Positions 42,441 to 50,845 of a stretch of DNA of 64,000 bases are shown here, one piece after another. The position numbers and the translations under genes are program-made. Each line of letters opens with the position of its first letter. Within the stretch, counting starts at the first letter, position 1. Source of the stretch: DASUPK01 sp963728875 (GTDB taxonomy: Bacteria; Actinomycetota; Thermoleophilia; Solirubrobacterales; 70-9); contig CAVSLJ010000004.1 in assembly GCA_963728875.1 (NCBI GenBank), forward strand, positions 62,001 to 126,000, in the 5' to 3' direction. Below the pieces are notes generated by a model that was not told the origin of the DNA, did no database searches, and saw only the letters and a program-made list of their open reading frames with translations.

Positions 42441-42920
42441 TTATTCCTGGTCCAGCAATCGCTTCTTTTGTGCCTCGAACTCGGCGTCGGTGATCTGGCC
42501 GGCATCCCGCTGCCGGTCCAGGTGGGCGATCTGGTCGAGCGGATCCTGCTTCGGGGGCGATATCCCGCCGCCGAAGCCGCCGGCGTTCGGGACCGGCATC
42601 ATCCTGCCGAGGATCCCGGTGATCTTCTCCTGCAGGCCCGGGACGCTCGATGCGTCGATCGTCTGGCCCTTCTTGTCGGGATCGATGCCCGACTCGCGCA
42701 GCGCCTCCTCGATCTCCTGGCGGGCTCCCGTCCCGCGAAGATCGATCGTCTGGCTCGACTTCTCGACCTTGGCGTCGGGACTCGTCCACCCCGACTCTCC
42801 CATCGAGACGCTCTGCGAGTCGGGCAGTGCGGAGCCCTGCACGGCAGCCTCGAACTCCGGCGTCCCGGGCTCCGGGATCGCCTTCTCGTCCTTTCTCCTC
42901 AGGAAGCCGAACAGCCCCAC
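42441..42920 (-). CDS. SHOCT domain protein
   Basis: The 159-residue cytoplasmic protein begins MGLFGFLRRKDEK, has a middle region with an amphipathic helix (ARQEIEEALRESGIDPDKKG) and a Gly-rich linker, and ends with a SHOCT module: DQIAHLDRQRDAGQITDAEFEAQK then KRLLDQE. SHOCT modules mediate oligomerisation. No enzymatic motif is visible and the overall role is unknown. It stands alone between the rhamnosidase-type gene and the thioesterase. Confidence 0.85.
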   Translation of the reverse strand: MGLFGFLRRKDEKAIPEPGTPEFEAAVQGSALPDSQSVSMGESGWTSPDAKVEKSSQTIDLRGTGARQEIEEALRESGIDPDKKGQTIDASSVPGLQEKITGILGRMMPVPNAGGFGGGISPPKQDPLDQIAHLDRQRDAGQITDAEFEAQKKRLLDQE

Positions 42921-42935
42921 GTCGCGACTGTACCG

Positions 42936-44036
42936 CTAGGCGCCGGGATCGTCCTCGGGATCGGATGACCCCGAGCCCAGCTCGACACCGATCAGGTTCG
43001 CGGGCCTGCCCGGCAGGTACATGGACGAGCCGGTGGCGAGCGCCACCTGCTTGCCCTCGGCGTTGGTGATCTCCGCGGCGGCGATCACCAGGGTCCGCCC
43101 ACGGTGGAGGATCCGGGCGCGGGCGGTCAGGTCATTGCCGTCCGGGAAGACCGGCCGCAGGTAGTTGACCTTGAAGTCGAGCGGCGCCACGGCGGTGTCC
43201 GGCGCGGCCGTAGTGAAGGCGGCGCCGGTCATCGCGCTCTCGGCGAGCATGGCCGTGAAACCGCCCTGGATCGTTCCGGCCGAGGTCGAGAGCCACTTGC
43301 TGCAGGGCAGGTCGACCACCGCCTCTCCGTCGCCGACCTCCACCGCGCGGAGGCCGGTGAGGTGGTGGATCGGGGGACGCGGCAGCTCGTCGCCGATCAG
43401 CGCCCGCATGACCTCCAGCCCGCTGCGGCGCTCGAACTCCTCCTGGGGCACCACCTCGCCCTCGACCGGCCGCCGCAGCGGGTCGTCCGGGGAGCTGCCG
43501 GGAACCGGATTGTCGTGCGGAGGCGCACCGACATCCGGAGGGTCGGGGATCGGATCGACCGGTGGGAAGATCGTGCAGCGGGTCGTCCCGTGAGAGACGA
43601 GCTGGTCGTCCTGGTCGAACAGGAACGCCTCGGAGATGCCCATGGTGCGCCCGCGGTGGATCAACTGCCCCGATCCGGTCACGGCCGCCCCCTGTCGAGG
43701 GACGATGGGCCGCAGGAAGGACATCGAGAGCTCGGCGGTGGTCATGCCCTGTCCCGCCTCGACCGACGAGTGCACGACGGAGCCGAGAGCCGCGTCGCCG
43801 ATCACTGCGAGCATTCCCGCCGAGATCAGGCCCGACGTGTTGGCGAACCAGGGCGAGGCCGGCATCGAGAAGGTCGAGTGCCCCAGCGAGCCCTCGGTCA
43901 TCTCGAGCTCGGTGAGGTACCCCATCGGCGAATACGGGATCAGCCCGCGCCTGCCGGCGCCCATGCGCTCGATGCCGGGCAGCCCAAGGAAGGAGCGGTC
44001 CGGATATCCGCCCTTGGCGGGTTCCTGCCAGATCAC
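42936..44036 (-). CDS. Double-hotdog PaaI-type thioesterase family protein
   Basis: The 366-residue product holds two hotdog folds in tandem. The first (residues 35-165) includes GMLAVIGDAALGSVVHSS and ELSMSFLRPIVPRQG; the second (residues 210-345) includes GGFTAMLAESAMTGAAFTT and LDFKVNYLRPVFPDGN, both with the PaaI-type Gly-Gly helix. A proline-rich linker joins them. The pair should form an intramolecular dimer that hydrolyses acyl-CoA. It lies nine bases from the TetR gene upstream and is likely its target. Confidence 0.87.
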   Translation of the reverse strand: MIWQEPAKGGYPDRSFLGLPGIERMGAGRRGLIPYSPMGYLTELEMTEGSLGHSTFSMPASPWFANTSGLISAGMLAVIGDAALGSVVHSSVEAGQGMTTAELSMSFLRPIVPRQGAAVTGSGQLIHRGRTMGISEAFLFDQDDQLVSHGTTRCTIFPPVDPIPDPPDVGAPPHDNPVPGSSPDDPLRRPVEGEVVPQEEFERRSGLEVMRALIGDELPRPPIHHLTGLRAVEVGDGEAVVDLPCSKWLSTSAGTIQGGFTAMLAESAMTGAAFTTAAPDTAVAPLDFKVNYLRPVFPDGNDLTARARILHRGRTLVIAAAEITNAEGKQVALATGSSMYLPGRPANLIGVELGSGSSDPEDDPGA

Positions 44037-44045
44037 GAGGCTGGT

Positions 44046-44648
44046 CTACCCAGCCAGCAGGTGGCGGGCCGCCACGGTCCCAGCGGCGATCACGTCGGCG
44101 TGATCGCGCTCGGGATCGGAGAGCAGCTGCAGCGCGATGCCGTCGGCGAGCGCGAAGAGCAGCGCGACGACGGCGTCAATCTCGAATTGCGGGGCGATGA
44201 CGCCCTCGGACTGCTTGGCGCGGAGGATGTCCGCGACGTGTCCGCGAGTGCGGTTGAAGAGCTCCCCCACCTCGCGCTGGATCTCGGGATTCCGCCGGCC
44301 GGCCGTGAACAGGTCGAAGAGGAGGACCCAGAAGCCGGGATCGTTCTGGATTGAGTCCTCGAGGTCCTCGACCAGGACGCCGAGCAGCTCGTCCGCGGAG
44401 CCCGCCTTGCCCAGCGGCTCATCGAGCCGGGCGATCCGGTGCTCGGTGTCGCGCCGGACGACCTCGACCAACAGGGCCTCCTTGGTGCCGAAGTAGTAGT
44501 GGAGCAGCCCGCGGCTGACGCCCGCCTCGCGGGCGACGTGCTCGAAGGTCGAGCCGGAGATGCCGCGGCGAGCGACGCTCGATCGCATCGCCTCGACGAT
44601 CCGCTGGGCCTTCTCCCCGCTCAGCTCCCTTGTCTTCGTCGCCTCCAA
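44046..44648 (-). CDS. TetR family regulator
   Basis: A 200-residue TetR protein: RIVEAMRSSVARRGISGSTF then EHVAREAGVSRGLLHYYFGTK is the helix-turn-helix head, followed by a helical domain of the TetR_C_6 type. It is upstream of and almost contiguous with the thioesterase gene, so it probably regulates acyl-CoA turnover from its own promoter. The start codon is TTG 44648. No strong palindrome is visible upstream, only the direct TGGCTGGCTGG repeat near 44669-44679. Confidence 0.87.
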   Translation of the reverse strand: MEATKTRELSGEKAQRIVEAMRSSVARRGISGSTFEHVAREAGVSRGLLHYYFGTKEALLVEVVRRDTEHRIARLDEPLGKAGSADELLGVLVEDLEDSIQNDPGFWVLLFDLFTAGRRNPEIQREVGELFNRTRGHVADILRAKQSEGVIAPQFEIDAVVALLFALADGIALQLLSDPERDHADVIAAGTVAARHLLAG

Positions 44649-44702
44649 GAACCCGGAACTCTAGGTGTTTGGCTGGCTGGACAGCTTGCTCGGGGTGACT
44701 GC

Positions 44703-45404
44703 CTACCTGAGCTTGACCGGCGGGTTGTGACCGGGGATCACCACGGCGGGATCGAGATCACGGATGCGCTTCCACTGCTTCAGAAGTTCCTCGCGCTCGG
44801 GCCCGAAGTCCTCGGGCAGGTCCATCCGCTCGAAGTACTCGGGCAGCGGCCCCACGCAGTCGGAGGCGACGACCACCAGGCCGTCGTCCGTGTCGACCAG
44901 CAGCGAGATCAGCCCGTCGCAGTGTCCGGGCGTCAGCATCCAGCGCAGGCCGGGCTCGATCTCCCCCTCATCCCCCTCGAGGATCTCGAGGTTCGCCAGC
45001 TCGAGCTGGCCGGAGACGATCTGGGCGTACGGCGCCTCGGTCTCGATCCTGTGCACGTAGGTGCGGCGCATCGGCCAGGCGGCGAGCCCCTCCGCATGGT
45101 CGAAGTGGAGATGGGTGAGGATCACGTCCTTGACCTCGTTGGAGTCGACGCCGAGCTCCCCCATGGCGCCGATCACCGGGGCGCCCTGCATGATCAGGCC
45201 CGGATCCACCAGGTAGTCGCGTTCGCCGCGGATCAGCAGCGTGTTGGGGAAGGCGACCATCCCGGTCGTCCGCCCGCCCTCCTGGAGCGACTTGTACCGC
45301 TCGAACCCCTCCGCAGAGCTGTCGATGGCGGCCGCCTCCGCTTCGCCGTTGGAGACGGCGAAGACGTAGCGCTGGGCCGGAACCAGGACGTGAACCGATG
45401 CCAT
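44703..45404 (-). CDS. MBL-fold hydrolase (N-acyl homoserine lactonase-like subfamily)
   Basis: The 233-residue metallo-beta-lactamase-fold protein has the metal motif LTHLHFDHAEGL, a downstream LTPGHCDGLISLLV and SDCVGPL, and VIPGHNPP near the end. The arrangement is that of the AttM/AiiB lactonase-like group, but lactonase activity is only a similarity-based guess. It stands alone between the TetR and the terminator of the next gene, transcribed leftward. Confidence 0.87.
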   Translation of the reverse strand: MASVHVLVPAQRYVFAVSNGEAEAAAIDSSAEGFERYKSLQEGGRTTGMVAFPNTLLIRGERDYLVDPGLIMQGAPVIGAMGELGVDSNEVKDVILTHLHFDHAEGLAAWPMRRTYVHRIETEAPYAQIVSGQLELANLEILEGDEGEIEPGLRWMLTPGHCDGLISLLVDTDDGLVVVASDCVGPLPEYFERMDLPEDFGPEREELLKQWKRIRDLDPAVVIPGHNPPVKLR

Positions 45405-45426
45405 GGCCGGACCCTACTCAAACGAA

Positions 45427-45450
45427 GAGGGCGCCCCGAAGGACGCCCTC
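45427..45450 (-). terminator. Terminator hairpin after the 45474-45923 gene
   Basis: On the minus strand GAGGGCG pairs with CGCCCTC around a 10-base loop, followed by TTCGTTT, 23 bases past the stop. This is a reasonable rho-independent terminator. Confidence 0.6.
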
Positions 45451-45473
45451 GATAAACCGGTTGATGTCGCTCG

Positions 45474-45923
45474 TCAGGCGCTGGGGACGGTCTCGGTGTC
45501 CGGAGCCGGCGTGGTGGTCGAGGTGTACTCGAACTCCTCCTCCGCGCCGAACAGCTTGTCGAGGACCAGCTTGCGCGCGTCCTCGCTCAGGATGAGAACC
45601 AGAGCCGCGCCGAGGATGCCCACGAGCAGGGCCTTGCCAAGCCCGAACCGGCGGCGGGTGCTCCGTCCGCGCAGCTGCTGTGAAGCATCCCGAAGGGACT
45701 CTGCCGCCGTCCGCAGATCACGCTGAACCTTCTTGTCGTCCATCAGGGCCTTGGCGGGGCCCTTCCCATTCGACATCCGGGCGTATGCGCCCTTGGCCGC
45801 CTCGAAGGCGACGCGGATGTTCTCGCGCAGCTCCTCATCCTCGATGAGCCGGCGAACGTATGGATTGGACGCGACCGACCGGGCAGCATCTCCGGCTTTC
45901 GCGCTTCTGCTTTGTGCCCCCAT
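45474..45923 (-). CDS. Membrane-associated protein of unknown function
   Basis: The 149-residue protein has a helical, charged N-terminal half (ASNPYVRRLIEDEELRENIRVA, FEAAKGAYARMSNGKG), an Arg-rich stretch (LRGRSTRRRF), one membrane segment (about residues 94-112, LGKALLVGILGAALVLIL), and a short acidic-Thr tail. This resembles small actinobacterial membrane proteins with a cytoplasmic helical bundle. No function is known. It is downstream of lon in reverse orientation to nothing, sharing the minus strand with it. Confidence 0.7.
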   Translation of the reverse strand: MGAQSRSAKAGDAARSVASNPYVRRLIEDEELRENIRVAFEAAKGAYARMSNGKGPAKALMDDKKVQRDLRTAAESLRDASQQLRGRSTRRRFGLGKALLVGILGAALVLILSEDARKLVLDKLFGAEEEFEYTSTTTPAPDTETVPSA

Positions 45924-45961
45924 GGGTCTCCTCAGATCGTTTCCAGGGTGCAGAACGGAGA

Positions 45962-48373
45962 CTACCCGCTCGGACGTTTCCCGTCCGCTTGCAGGGCAAC
46001 CTTCAGCACATCGCCGATGTCGTCGGCGTAGACGAAGTCGAGTCCCTCGCGTTCCTGCTCCGAGATCTCCTCCACGTCGCCCTCGTTGCGGTCGGGCACG
46101 ATCACCTGCTTGATCCCGGCTCGCTGGGCCGCAAGCGACTTCTCCTTGAGGCCGCCGATCGGCAGCACCTGGCCGGTGAGAGTGACCTCGCCGGTCATCG
46201 CGATGTCGTTACGGACCGGGCGATTGCTGATCAGCGAGGCGAGGGCCGTCGCCATCGCGATGCCCGCCGAGGGACCGTCCTTGGGTACTGCCCCGGCCGG
46301 GATGTGAACGTGGATGTCGTGCTTGGCGAACCACTCATCCTCGAGATCGGGTGCCAGCTCGTGCGCATGCCGCCGGACCCAGGTGAGCGCCGCCTGGGCG
46401 GACTCCTTCATGACATCGCCCAGCTGGCCCGTGATGGTCAGATTGCCCGACCCGGGGACGGCCGTCGCCTCGATGAAGAGGACCACCCCGCCGACCGGCG
46501 TCCAGGCGAGCCCTGTGGCGACTCCCGGGTCCTTGGTCCGGCGGCGCGTCTCCGAGAAGAAGCGGCGCTTGCCGAGCAGCTCGCGGGCGCGCTTGGCCGA
46601 GATCCGGACCTTGCCGTCGACCTTGTCCTCGGCGACATCGCGGGCGACCTTGCGGCAGACGGTGCCGATCTCGCGTTCCAGGTTCCGGACTCCCGCCTCG
46701 CGGGTGTACTCCTCGATGATCGCGTTCAGCGCCGGGTCGGCAAATCCGATCTGGGACGCCTTCAGCCCATTGGCTCGAAGCTGACGGGGCACGAGGTAGC
46801 GCTTCGCGATGTGGAGCTTCTCGTCGATCGTGTATCCGGCGAGCTGGATCACCTCCATCCGATCCTGGAGCGCCGGCGGGATCGTGTCGAGGATGTTGGC
46901 CGTCGCGATGAAGAGGACCTCAGAGAGGTCGAACGGCAGATCGAGGTAGTGGTCGCGGAAGGTCGAGTTCTGCGCCGGGTCCAGCACCTCGAGCATCGCG
47001 CTGGAGGGGTCCCCGCGGAAATCAGAGCCCATCTTGTCGATCTCGTCGATCATGAAGACGGGGTTGCGGGTGCCGGCGTCCCGGAGCGCCCTGATGATGG
47101 TGCCGGGGAGCGCGCCGATGTACGTGCGCCGATGCCCGCGAATCTCGGCCTCGTCGACCACGCCGCCCACCGAGATCCGCTCGAACTCGCGCCCGAGCGC
47201 CTTGGCGATCGAGCGGCCGAGGCTGGTCTTGCCGACCCCCGGCGGGCCGACGAAGCAGAGGATCGGCCCGGGCGAGTCCGGATTGAGCTTGCGCACGGCG
47301 AGGTACTCGAGGATCCGGTCCTTTACCTCCTCGAGGTCGTAGTGGTCCTCGTCGAGCACCTCCCGCGCATGAGGGATCTCGAGGTTGTCCTCGGTCTCCT
47401 TCGACCACGGCAGGTCCACCAGCCACTCGAGGTAGGTGCGGATCACGCCGTATTCGGCGGCGACCGGCGGCAGCTTCTCCAGGCGGGAGAGCTCGCGCTC
47501 GGCGGCCTTCGTCGCCTCCTCGGGGAGTCCCGCCTGCTCAATTCGCTCGCGCAGCTCGTTGAGCTCCGCCTGCTGCTCGTCCCCCTCACCCAGCTCCTCC
47601 TGGATCGCCTTCATCTGCTGGCGCAAGAAGTACTCGCGCTGGCCCTTGTCGATCTCGGACTCGACCTGCGACTGGATCTTGGAGCCGAGCTGTACCACCT
47701 CGAGCTCCCGGGTGAGGATCTCCGAGAGGCGGTGAAGCCTCTTGGTGACGTCCACGGTCTCCAGCAGCTCCTGCTTCTCCTCGGTGGAGATGCGGAGGGC
47801 CCCGGCGATCAGGTGGGAGAGAGCCGAGGGCTCGTCGAGGTTGGCGACGGCGAGCTGCAACTCCTCCGGCAGATACGGGATCGCCTCGATGATCTCGCTG
47901 AAGGTGGTCTGGACGTTGCGGGTCAGGGCCTCGAGCTCGGTGGATTCCTCCACCACTTCGGCCATCTCCTCGATCCTCGCGACCAAATAAGGAGACTCGC
48001 TGACGTAGTCGACGATCCGGATCCGCTCGCTGCCCTGCACCAGGATGCGAAGGGTGCCGTCGGGCACCTTCATCATGCGCGCGACGGTCCCGGCGACGCC
48101 GACGCCGTAGAGGTCGTCCGGGCCGGGGGTGTCGAGCTCCGGGTCCTTGGAGGCGACCATCGCCAGCATCCGGTTGCCCGAGAGCACGTCGTTGACCAGC
48201 TTGATCGAGCGCTCCTGGCCGACCGCCAGCGGAGTGAGCGTGTCCGGATAGGTGACGGTCTCCCGCAGGGGCAGAATCGGCAGGGAGTCGGGCAGAGGCT
48301 CCGTGCCGGCAATCGCCTCCTCGACGTCCGGGATCTCCACCACCTCGAGCTGCGGGGTCTCGACCTCGGCCAT
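45962..48373 (-). CDS. lon: ATP-dependent protease Lon
   Basis: The 803-residue protein is a LonA protease: substrate-binding N-terminal domain (LPILPLRETVTYPDTLTPL), AAA+ domain with Walker A GPPGVGKTSLGRSIA and Walker B FMIDEIDKMG, and the C-terminal protease with the Ser-Lys dyad in PKDGPSAGIAMATALASL. It degrades misfolded and regulatory proteins. Upstream is hsp20 on the same strand, separated by 30 bases, so they form a proteostasis pair. Confidence 0.97.
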   Translation of the reverse strand: MAEVETPQLEVVEIPDVEEAIAGTEPLPDSLPILPLRETVTYPDTLTPLAVGQERSIKLVNDVLSGNRMLAMVASKDPELDTPGPDDLYGVGVAGTVARMMKVPDGTLRILVQGSERIRIVDYVSESPYLVARIEEMAEVVEESTELEALTRNVQTTFSEIIEAIPYLPEELQLAVANLDEPSALSHLIAGALRISTEEKQELLETVDVTKRLHRLSEILTRELEVVQLGSKIQSQVESEIDKGQREYFLRQQMKAIQEELGEGDEQQAELNELRERIEQAGLPEEATKAAERELSRLEKLPPVAAEYGVIRTYLEWLVDLPWSKETEDNLEIPHAREVLDEDHYDLEEVKDRILEYLAVRKLNPDSPGPILCFVGPPGVGKTSLGRSIAKALGREFERISVGGVVDEAEIRGHRRTYIGALPGTIIRALRDAGTRNPVFMIDEIDKMGSDFRGDPSSAMLEVLDPAQNSTFRDHYLDLPFDLSEVLFIATANILDTIPPALQDRMEVIQLAGYTIDEKLHIAKRYLVPRQLRANGLKASQIGFADPALNAIIEEYTREAGVRNLEREIGTVCRKVARDVAEDKVDGKVRISAKRARELLGKRRFFSETRRRTKDPGVATGLAWTPVGGVVLFIEATAVPGSGNLTITGQLGDVMKESAQAALTWVRRHAHELAPDLEDEWFAKHDIHVHIPAGAVPKDGPSAGIAMATALASLISNRPVRNDIAMTGEVTLTGQVLPIGGLKEKSLAAQRAGIKQVIVPDRNEGDVEEISEQEREGLDFVYADDIGDVLKVALQADGKRPSG

Positions 48374-48403
48374 CCTCAGCTCCTGTTCATGGACGGAGGC
48401 CCG

Positions 48404-48859
48404 CTACTCGGCCCGCTCGATCGGAACCTGGCGGGCGGCCTGCGGCAGGCGGGTCGGCAGCTCGACGCGGAGGATGCCGTCCTCGTAGGTCGCCTGGGCC
48501 TGCTCGGCGTTGACGTCCACCGACAGCTCGACGACGCGCCGGAACGGCCCCGAGGGAAGCTCGACCTGCTGGTAGGTGCGGCCCTCCGTGTCGCGGACCG
48601 GGCGCTCGCCGCTGATCACCAGCGTCCGGCCCCGGACCTCGAGGTTGACGGCCTCGAGCTCGATGCCTGGAAGCTCGACCTTGACGACGGCCTTCTGAGG
48701 AGCGTCCTCGCCGCAGTAGTAGACGTCGACGCGCGGCACGAATGCGGCGACCTGGCGGCGCTGGCGATAGCCGGCCTGGTCCCAGAAGTCGCCGAGCAGC
48801 TCATCCATCTCACGCCGCATCCGGGCGAAATCGGCGAAGGGGTCGCGCTGGCTGCTCAT
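48404..48859 (-). CDS. Small heat shock protein, Hsp20/alpha-crystallin family
   Basis: A 151-residue chaperone with the alpha-crystallin domain: PRVDVYYCGEDAPQKAVVKV, ELPGIELEAVNLEVRGRTL, ISGERPVRD and the C-terminal GILRVELPTRLPQ, ending with an IxI-like tail. It holds unfolding proteins for later refolding or proteolysis. It sits directly ahead of lon on the same strand, so a shared heat-stress promoter is probable, but no HAIR or CIRCE element is visible in the short upstream gap. Confidence 0.93.
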   Translation of the reverse strand: MSSQRDPFADFARMRREMDELLGDFWDQAGYRQRRQVAAFVPRVDVYYCGEDAPQKAVVKVELPGIELEAVNLEVRGRTLVISGERPVRDTEGRTYQQVELPSGPFRRVVELSVDVNAEQAQATYEDGILRVELPTRLPQAARQVPIERAE

Positions 48860-48874
48860 CGCAAGACAGCGTAG

Positions 48875-49666
48875 CTAGACCTCGTAGGTGGCTCCCTCGC
48901 GGGCGATCTCCGCCGGGCCGCCGAACCCCTTCTCGGCCTGCTCGCGGGCCCAATCGTCGCCGATCTCGTCGGAGATGTGCGTGATGACGACGCGCCTCGC
49001 CCCCGCGTGCTTGGCGTGCTCGCCGGCCTCCTCCGGCGTGAGATGGCCGCGAAGCCCGGTCCGCTCAGGGCGCGGCAGCGTCCCCTCGATGATCAGCAGT
49101 TCCGCGTCACGGGCGACGTCGACAATCTCCTTGCCCGGCCGGGTGTCCGCGCTGTAGGCGATCTCGCCGCTGCCCTCCGAGCCGATGCGCACCGCGAAGG
49201 TCTCGACGAAGTGGGGAACCGGGTGGAAGGTGGCCCACACGTCCCCGATCTCGACCCGGTCACCGGCCGAGTACACCTCGATCTGGAAGGCGCTCTCGAT
49301 CAGGTCGTCGTTGCCCCAGGCCCCGACCACGCGGCGGAAGGTCTCGACGGCGCCGGGCGGAGCGATCAGCCTGGGGCGGGCGGGGTCATCGGTGCCGTCC
49401 CAGATGTGGACGGGCACCGGCTGCTGCTTCGGGGCGTAGATCAGCGCGTATGAGTAGGGGACCAGGTCGAGGAAGTGGTCGGCGTGGAGGTGGGAGATGA
49501 TCACCGCGTCGACCTCGGTGTAGTCGACCCGCTCGCGCAGCTTGCCGAAGACGCCGTTGCCGCAGTCGAGCAGGACGGTCGTCTCGCCGGTCTCGATCAG
49601 GTATCCGCTGCATGCGCCTCCCGCGTCCTGCCACGAGGGCGACTTGCCTAGCACGGTGATCTTCAA
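48875..49666 (-). CDS. MBL-fold hydrolase, ribonuclease Z-like
   Basis: From TTG 49666 (LKITVLGKSPSW) the product is 263 residues. It carries ISHLHADHFLDLVPYSYAL (RNase Z/ElaC-type metal site), VPHFVETFAVRIG, IAYSADTRPGKEI and THISDEIG, matching the tRNA 3' processing/phosphodiesterase group of the metallo-beta-lactamase fold. Whether it cleaves tRNA or cyclic nucleotides is not clear from sequence. The longer open frame upstream is low-complexity reading of other DNA. It is upstream of hsp20 on the same strand. Confidence 0.85.
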   Translation of the reverse strand: MKITVLGKSPSWQDAGGACSGYLIETGETTVLLDCGNGVFGKLRERVDYTEVDAVIISHLHADHFLDLVPYSYALIYAPKQQPVPVHIWDGTDDPARPRLIAPPGAVETFRRVVGAWGNDDLIESAFQIEVYSAGDRVEIGDVWATFHPVPHFVETFAVRIGSEGSGEIAYSADTRPGKEIVDVARDAELLIIEGTLPRPERTGLRGHLTPEEAGEHAKHAGARRVVITHISDEIGDDWAREQAEKGFGGPAEIAREGATYEV

Positions 49667-49716
49667 GACAGCTGCCCCATGACGCCGGGGGGACTGTAAC
49701 CGGGTTTCGCCTCCAG

Positions 49717-49926
49717 CTATGCAGCCTGCACGGCGACGTGCGAGGCGGCCGGGTTGGTCCGGTTCCTCATGAGAAGCGCGGGCTGCCGGGGCGGAACCAG
49801 GCCCTCCGGAGTATTGGGCCTGAAGGTGGGACACGGCGAGTCGAGCCCGAGGGCGCACAGGCCGCGGCAACGGAAGAAGCAGTCGTCGCATGTCACGGCA
49901 GCTGCGCGTGCTCGACCATCAGCCAA
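49717..49926 (-). CDS. Small cysteine-rich protein
   Basis: The 69-residue product from TTG 49926 contains a compact Cys cluster (VTCDDCFFRCRGLCALGLDS then PCPTFRPNTPEG), spaced C-x2-C-x3-C-x3-C-x7-C, like a small metal or redox motif, with a basic tail. A GGGGAG sequence lies close to the start. A GTG at 49896 is an alternative start. I think similar small proteins occur in other actinobacteria, but I cannot verify this here. It is transcribed leftward from a structured 250-base region shared with the hydroxylase gene at 50177. Confidence 0.6.
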   Translation of the reverse strand: MADGRARAAAVTCDDCFFRCRGLCALGLDSPCPTFRPNTPEGLVPPRQPALLMRNRTNPAASHVAVQAA

Positions 49927-49994
49927 GTCTCCCCAACCCCTCTCTCGTCGGATTTCGTCGCCCCGGTCAATGACCCGCGACTTGGCTTGATGAT

Positions 49995-50037
49995 GCCATT
50001 CGCAGGGCGTCCCGTCAGGGGCGTTTCCGCAAATGGC
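49995..50037 (-). promoter_or_regulatory. Stem in the leader of the small cysteine-rich protein gene
   Basis: On the minus strand GCCATTTGC pairs with GCGAATGGC (one T-G wobble) around a 25-base GC-rich loop, 70-110 bases upstream of the small Cys-rich gene. The rest of the 250-base divergent gap (49927-50176) shows nothing else I can name. Known riboswitch consensus sequences do not fit. Confidence 0.35.
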
Positions 50038-50176
50038 GCTGTTCTTTTTTCACCGGTTGGTCACGAGTTCCGCTAGCACCGGGGAAGCGGCGGCGAAGGT
50101 GATCTCCGGGGGCGCGAGTTAGGCCACCCTAACCGGACTGCGCCGGCGCATGGGCTCTCGCTAAGATCAGCGACCG

Positions 50177-50845
50177 ATGGCACACGAGCGCACAGTACGG
50201 CTCGCCGACTCCCCGCCGATGTTCGAGAGCAGGTTCCTCGACTTCTTCTCGCGGGTCCATCCGGTCATTCCGGCGCTGATCTTCGTGCCGGTCGTCGTCG
50301 GGGGGATCTGGCTCGGGATCGACCGTGGCCTGGGGGTCGGGACGGCGATCCTCCTGTTTCTCGCCGGCATCGTCATCTGGACGCTGACCGAGTACTGGCT
50401 CCACCGCCTGTTCTTCCACTGGGAGCCGAAGTTCCGCGGCGGCGATCGCCTCCACTTCATCATCCACGGCGTCCACCACGACCATCCCAATGACGCCATG
50501 CGGCTGGTCATGCCGCCCGCCGTCAGCGTTCCCCTCTCGGCTCTCTTCCTCGGGCTCTACGTCCTCGCCTTCGGGACACCGGAAGCCTTCCCCGCCTTCT
50601 CCGGGTTCATCCTCGGCTATCTGACCTACGACTACATGCACTATCACCTGCACCACCACGTGCCGAAGACCAAGTTCGGCAAGCAGCTGCGCACCCACCA
50701 CATGCGCCACCACTTCCAGGATCACCGTTACGGCTTCGGCGTCTCCTCCCCGCTCTGGGACGCGATCATGGGGACCCTGCCTCGGAGCCGCAAGGCGGCC
50801 TCACGCGAGGAGCAGGGGCAGGGCGAGCCGACGCCCTCCGCCTAG
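50177..50845 (+). CDS. Sterol desaturase/fatty acid hydroxylase family protein
   Basis: The 222-residue membrane protein has the eight-histidine diiron clusters of the family: EYWLHRLFFHWEPKF, FIIHGVHHDHPND, MHYHLHHHVPKT and RTHHMRHHFQDHRYGFG. Four membrane segments surround them. It probably hydroxylates or desaturates a fatty acyl or lipid chain. It converges on a glycerate dehydrogenase gene, whose repaired frame shares a CTAG stop overlap with it. Confidence 0.9.
   Translation: MAHERTVRLADSPPMFESRFLDFFSRVHPVIPALIFVPVVVGGIWLGIDRGLGVGTAILLFLAGIVIWTLTEYWLHRLFFHWEPKFRGGDRLHFIIHGVHHDHPNDAMRLVMPPAVSVPLSALFLGLYVLAFGTPEAFPAFSGFILGYLTYDYMHYHLHHHVPKTKFGKQLRTHHMRHHFQDHRYGFGVSSPLWDAIMGTLPRSRKAASREEQGQGEPTPSA

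Noticed and set aside
45860..48874. 1004-codon plus-strand frame opposite lon and hsp20
   Set aside because: Same GC-driven shadow; lon and Hsp20 motifs are complete on the minus strand.
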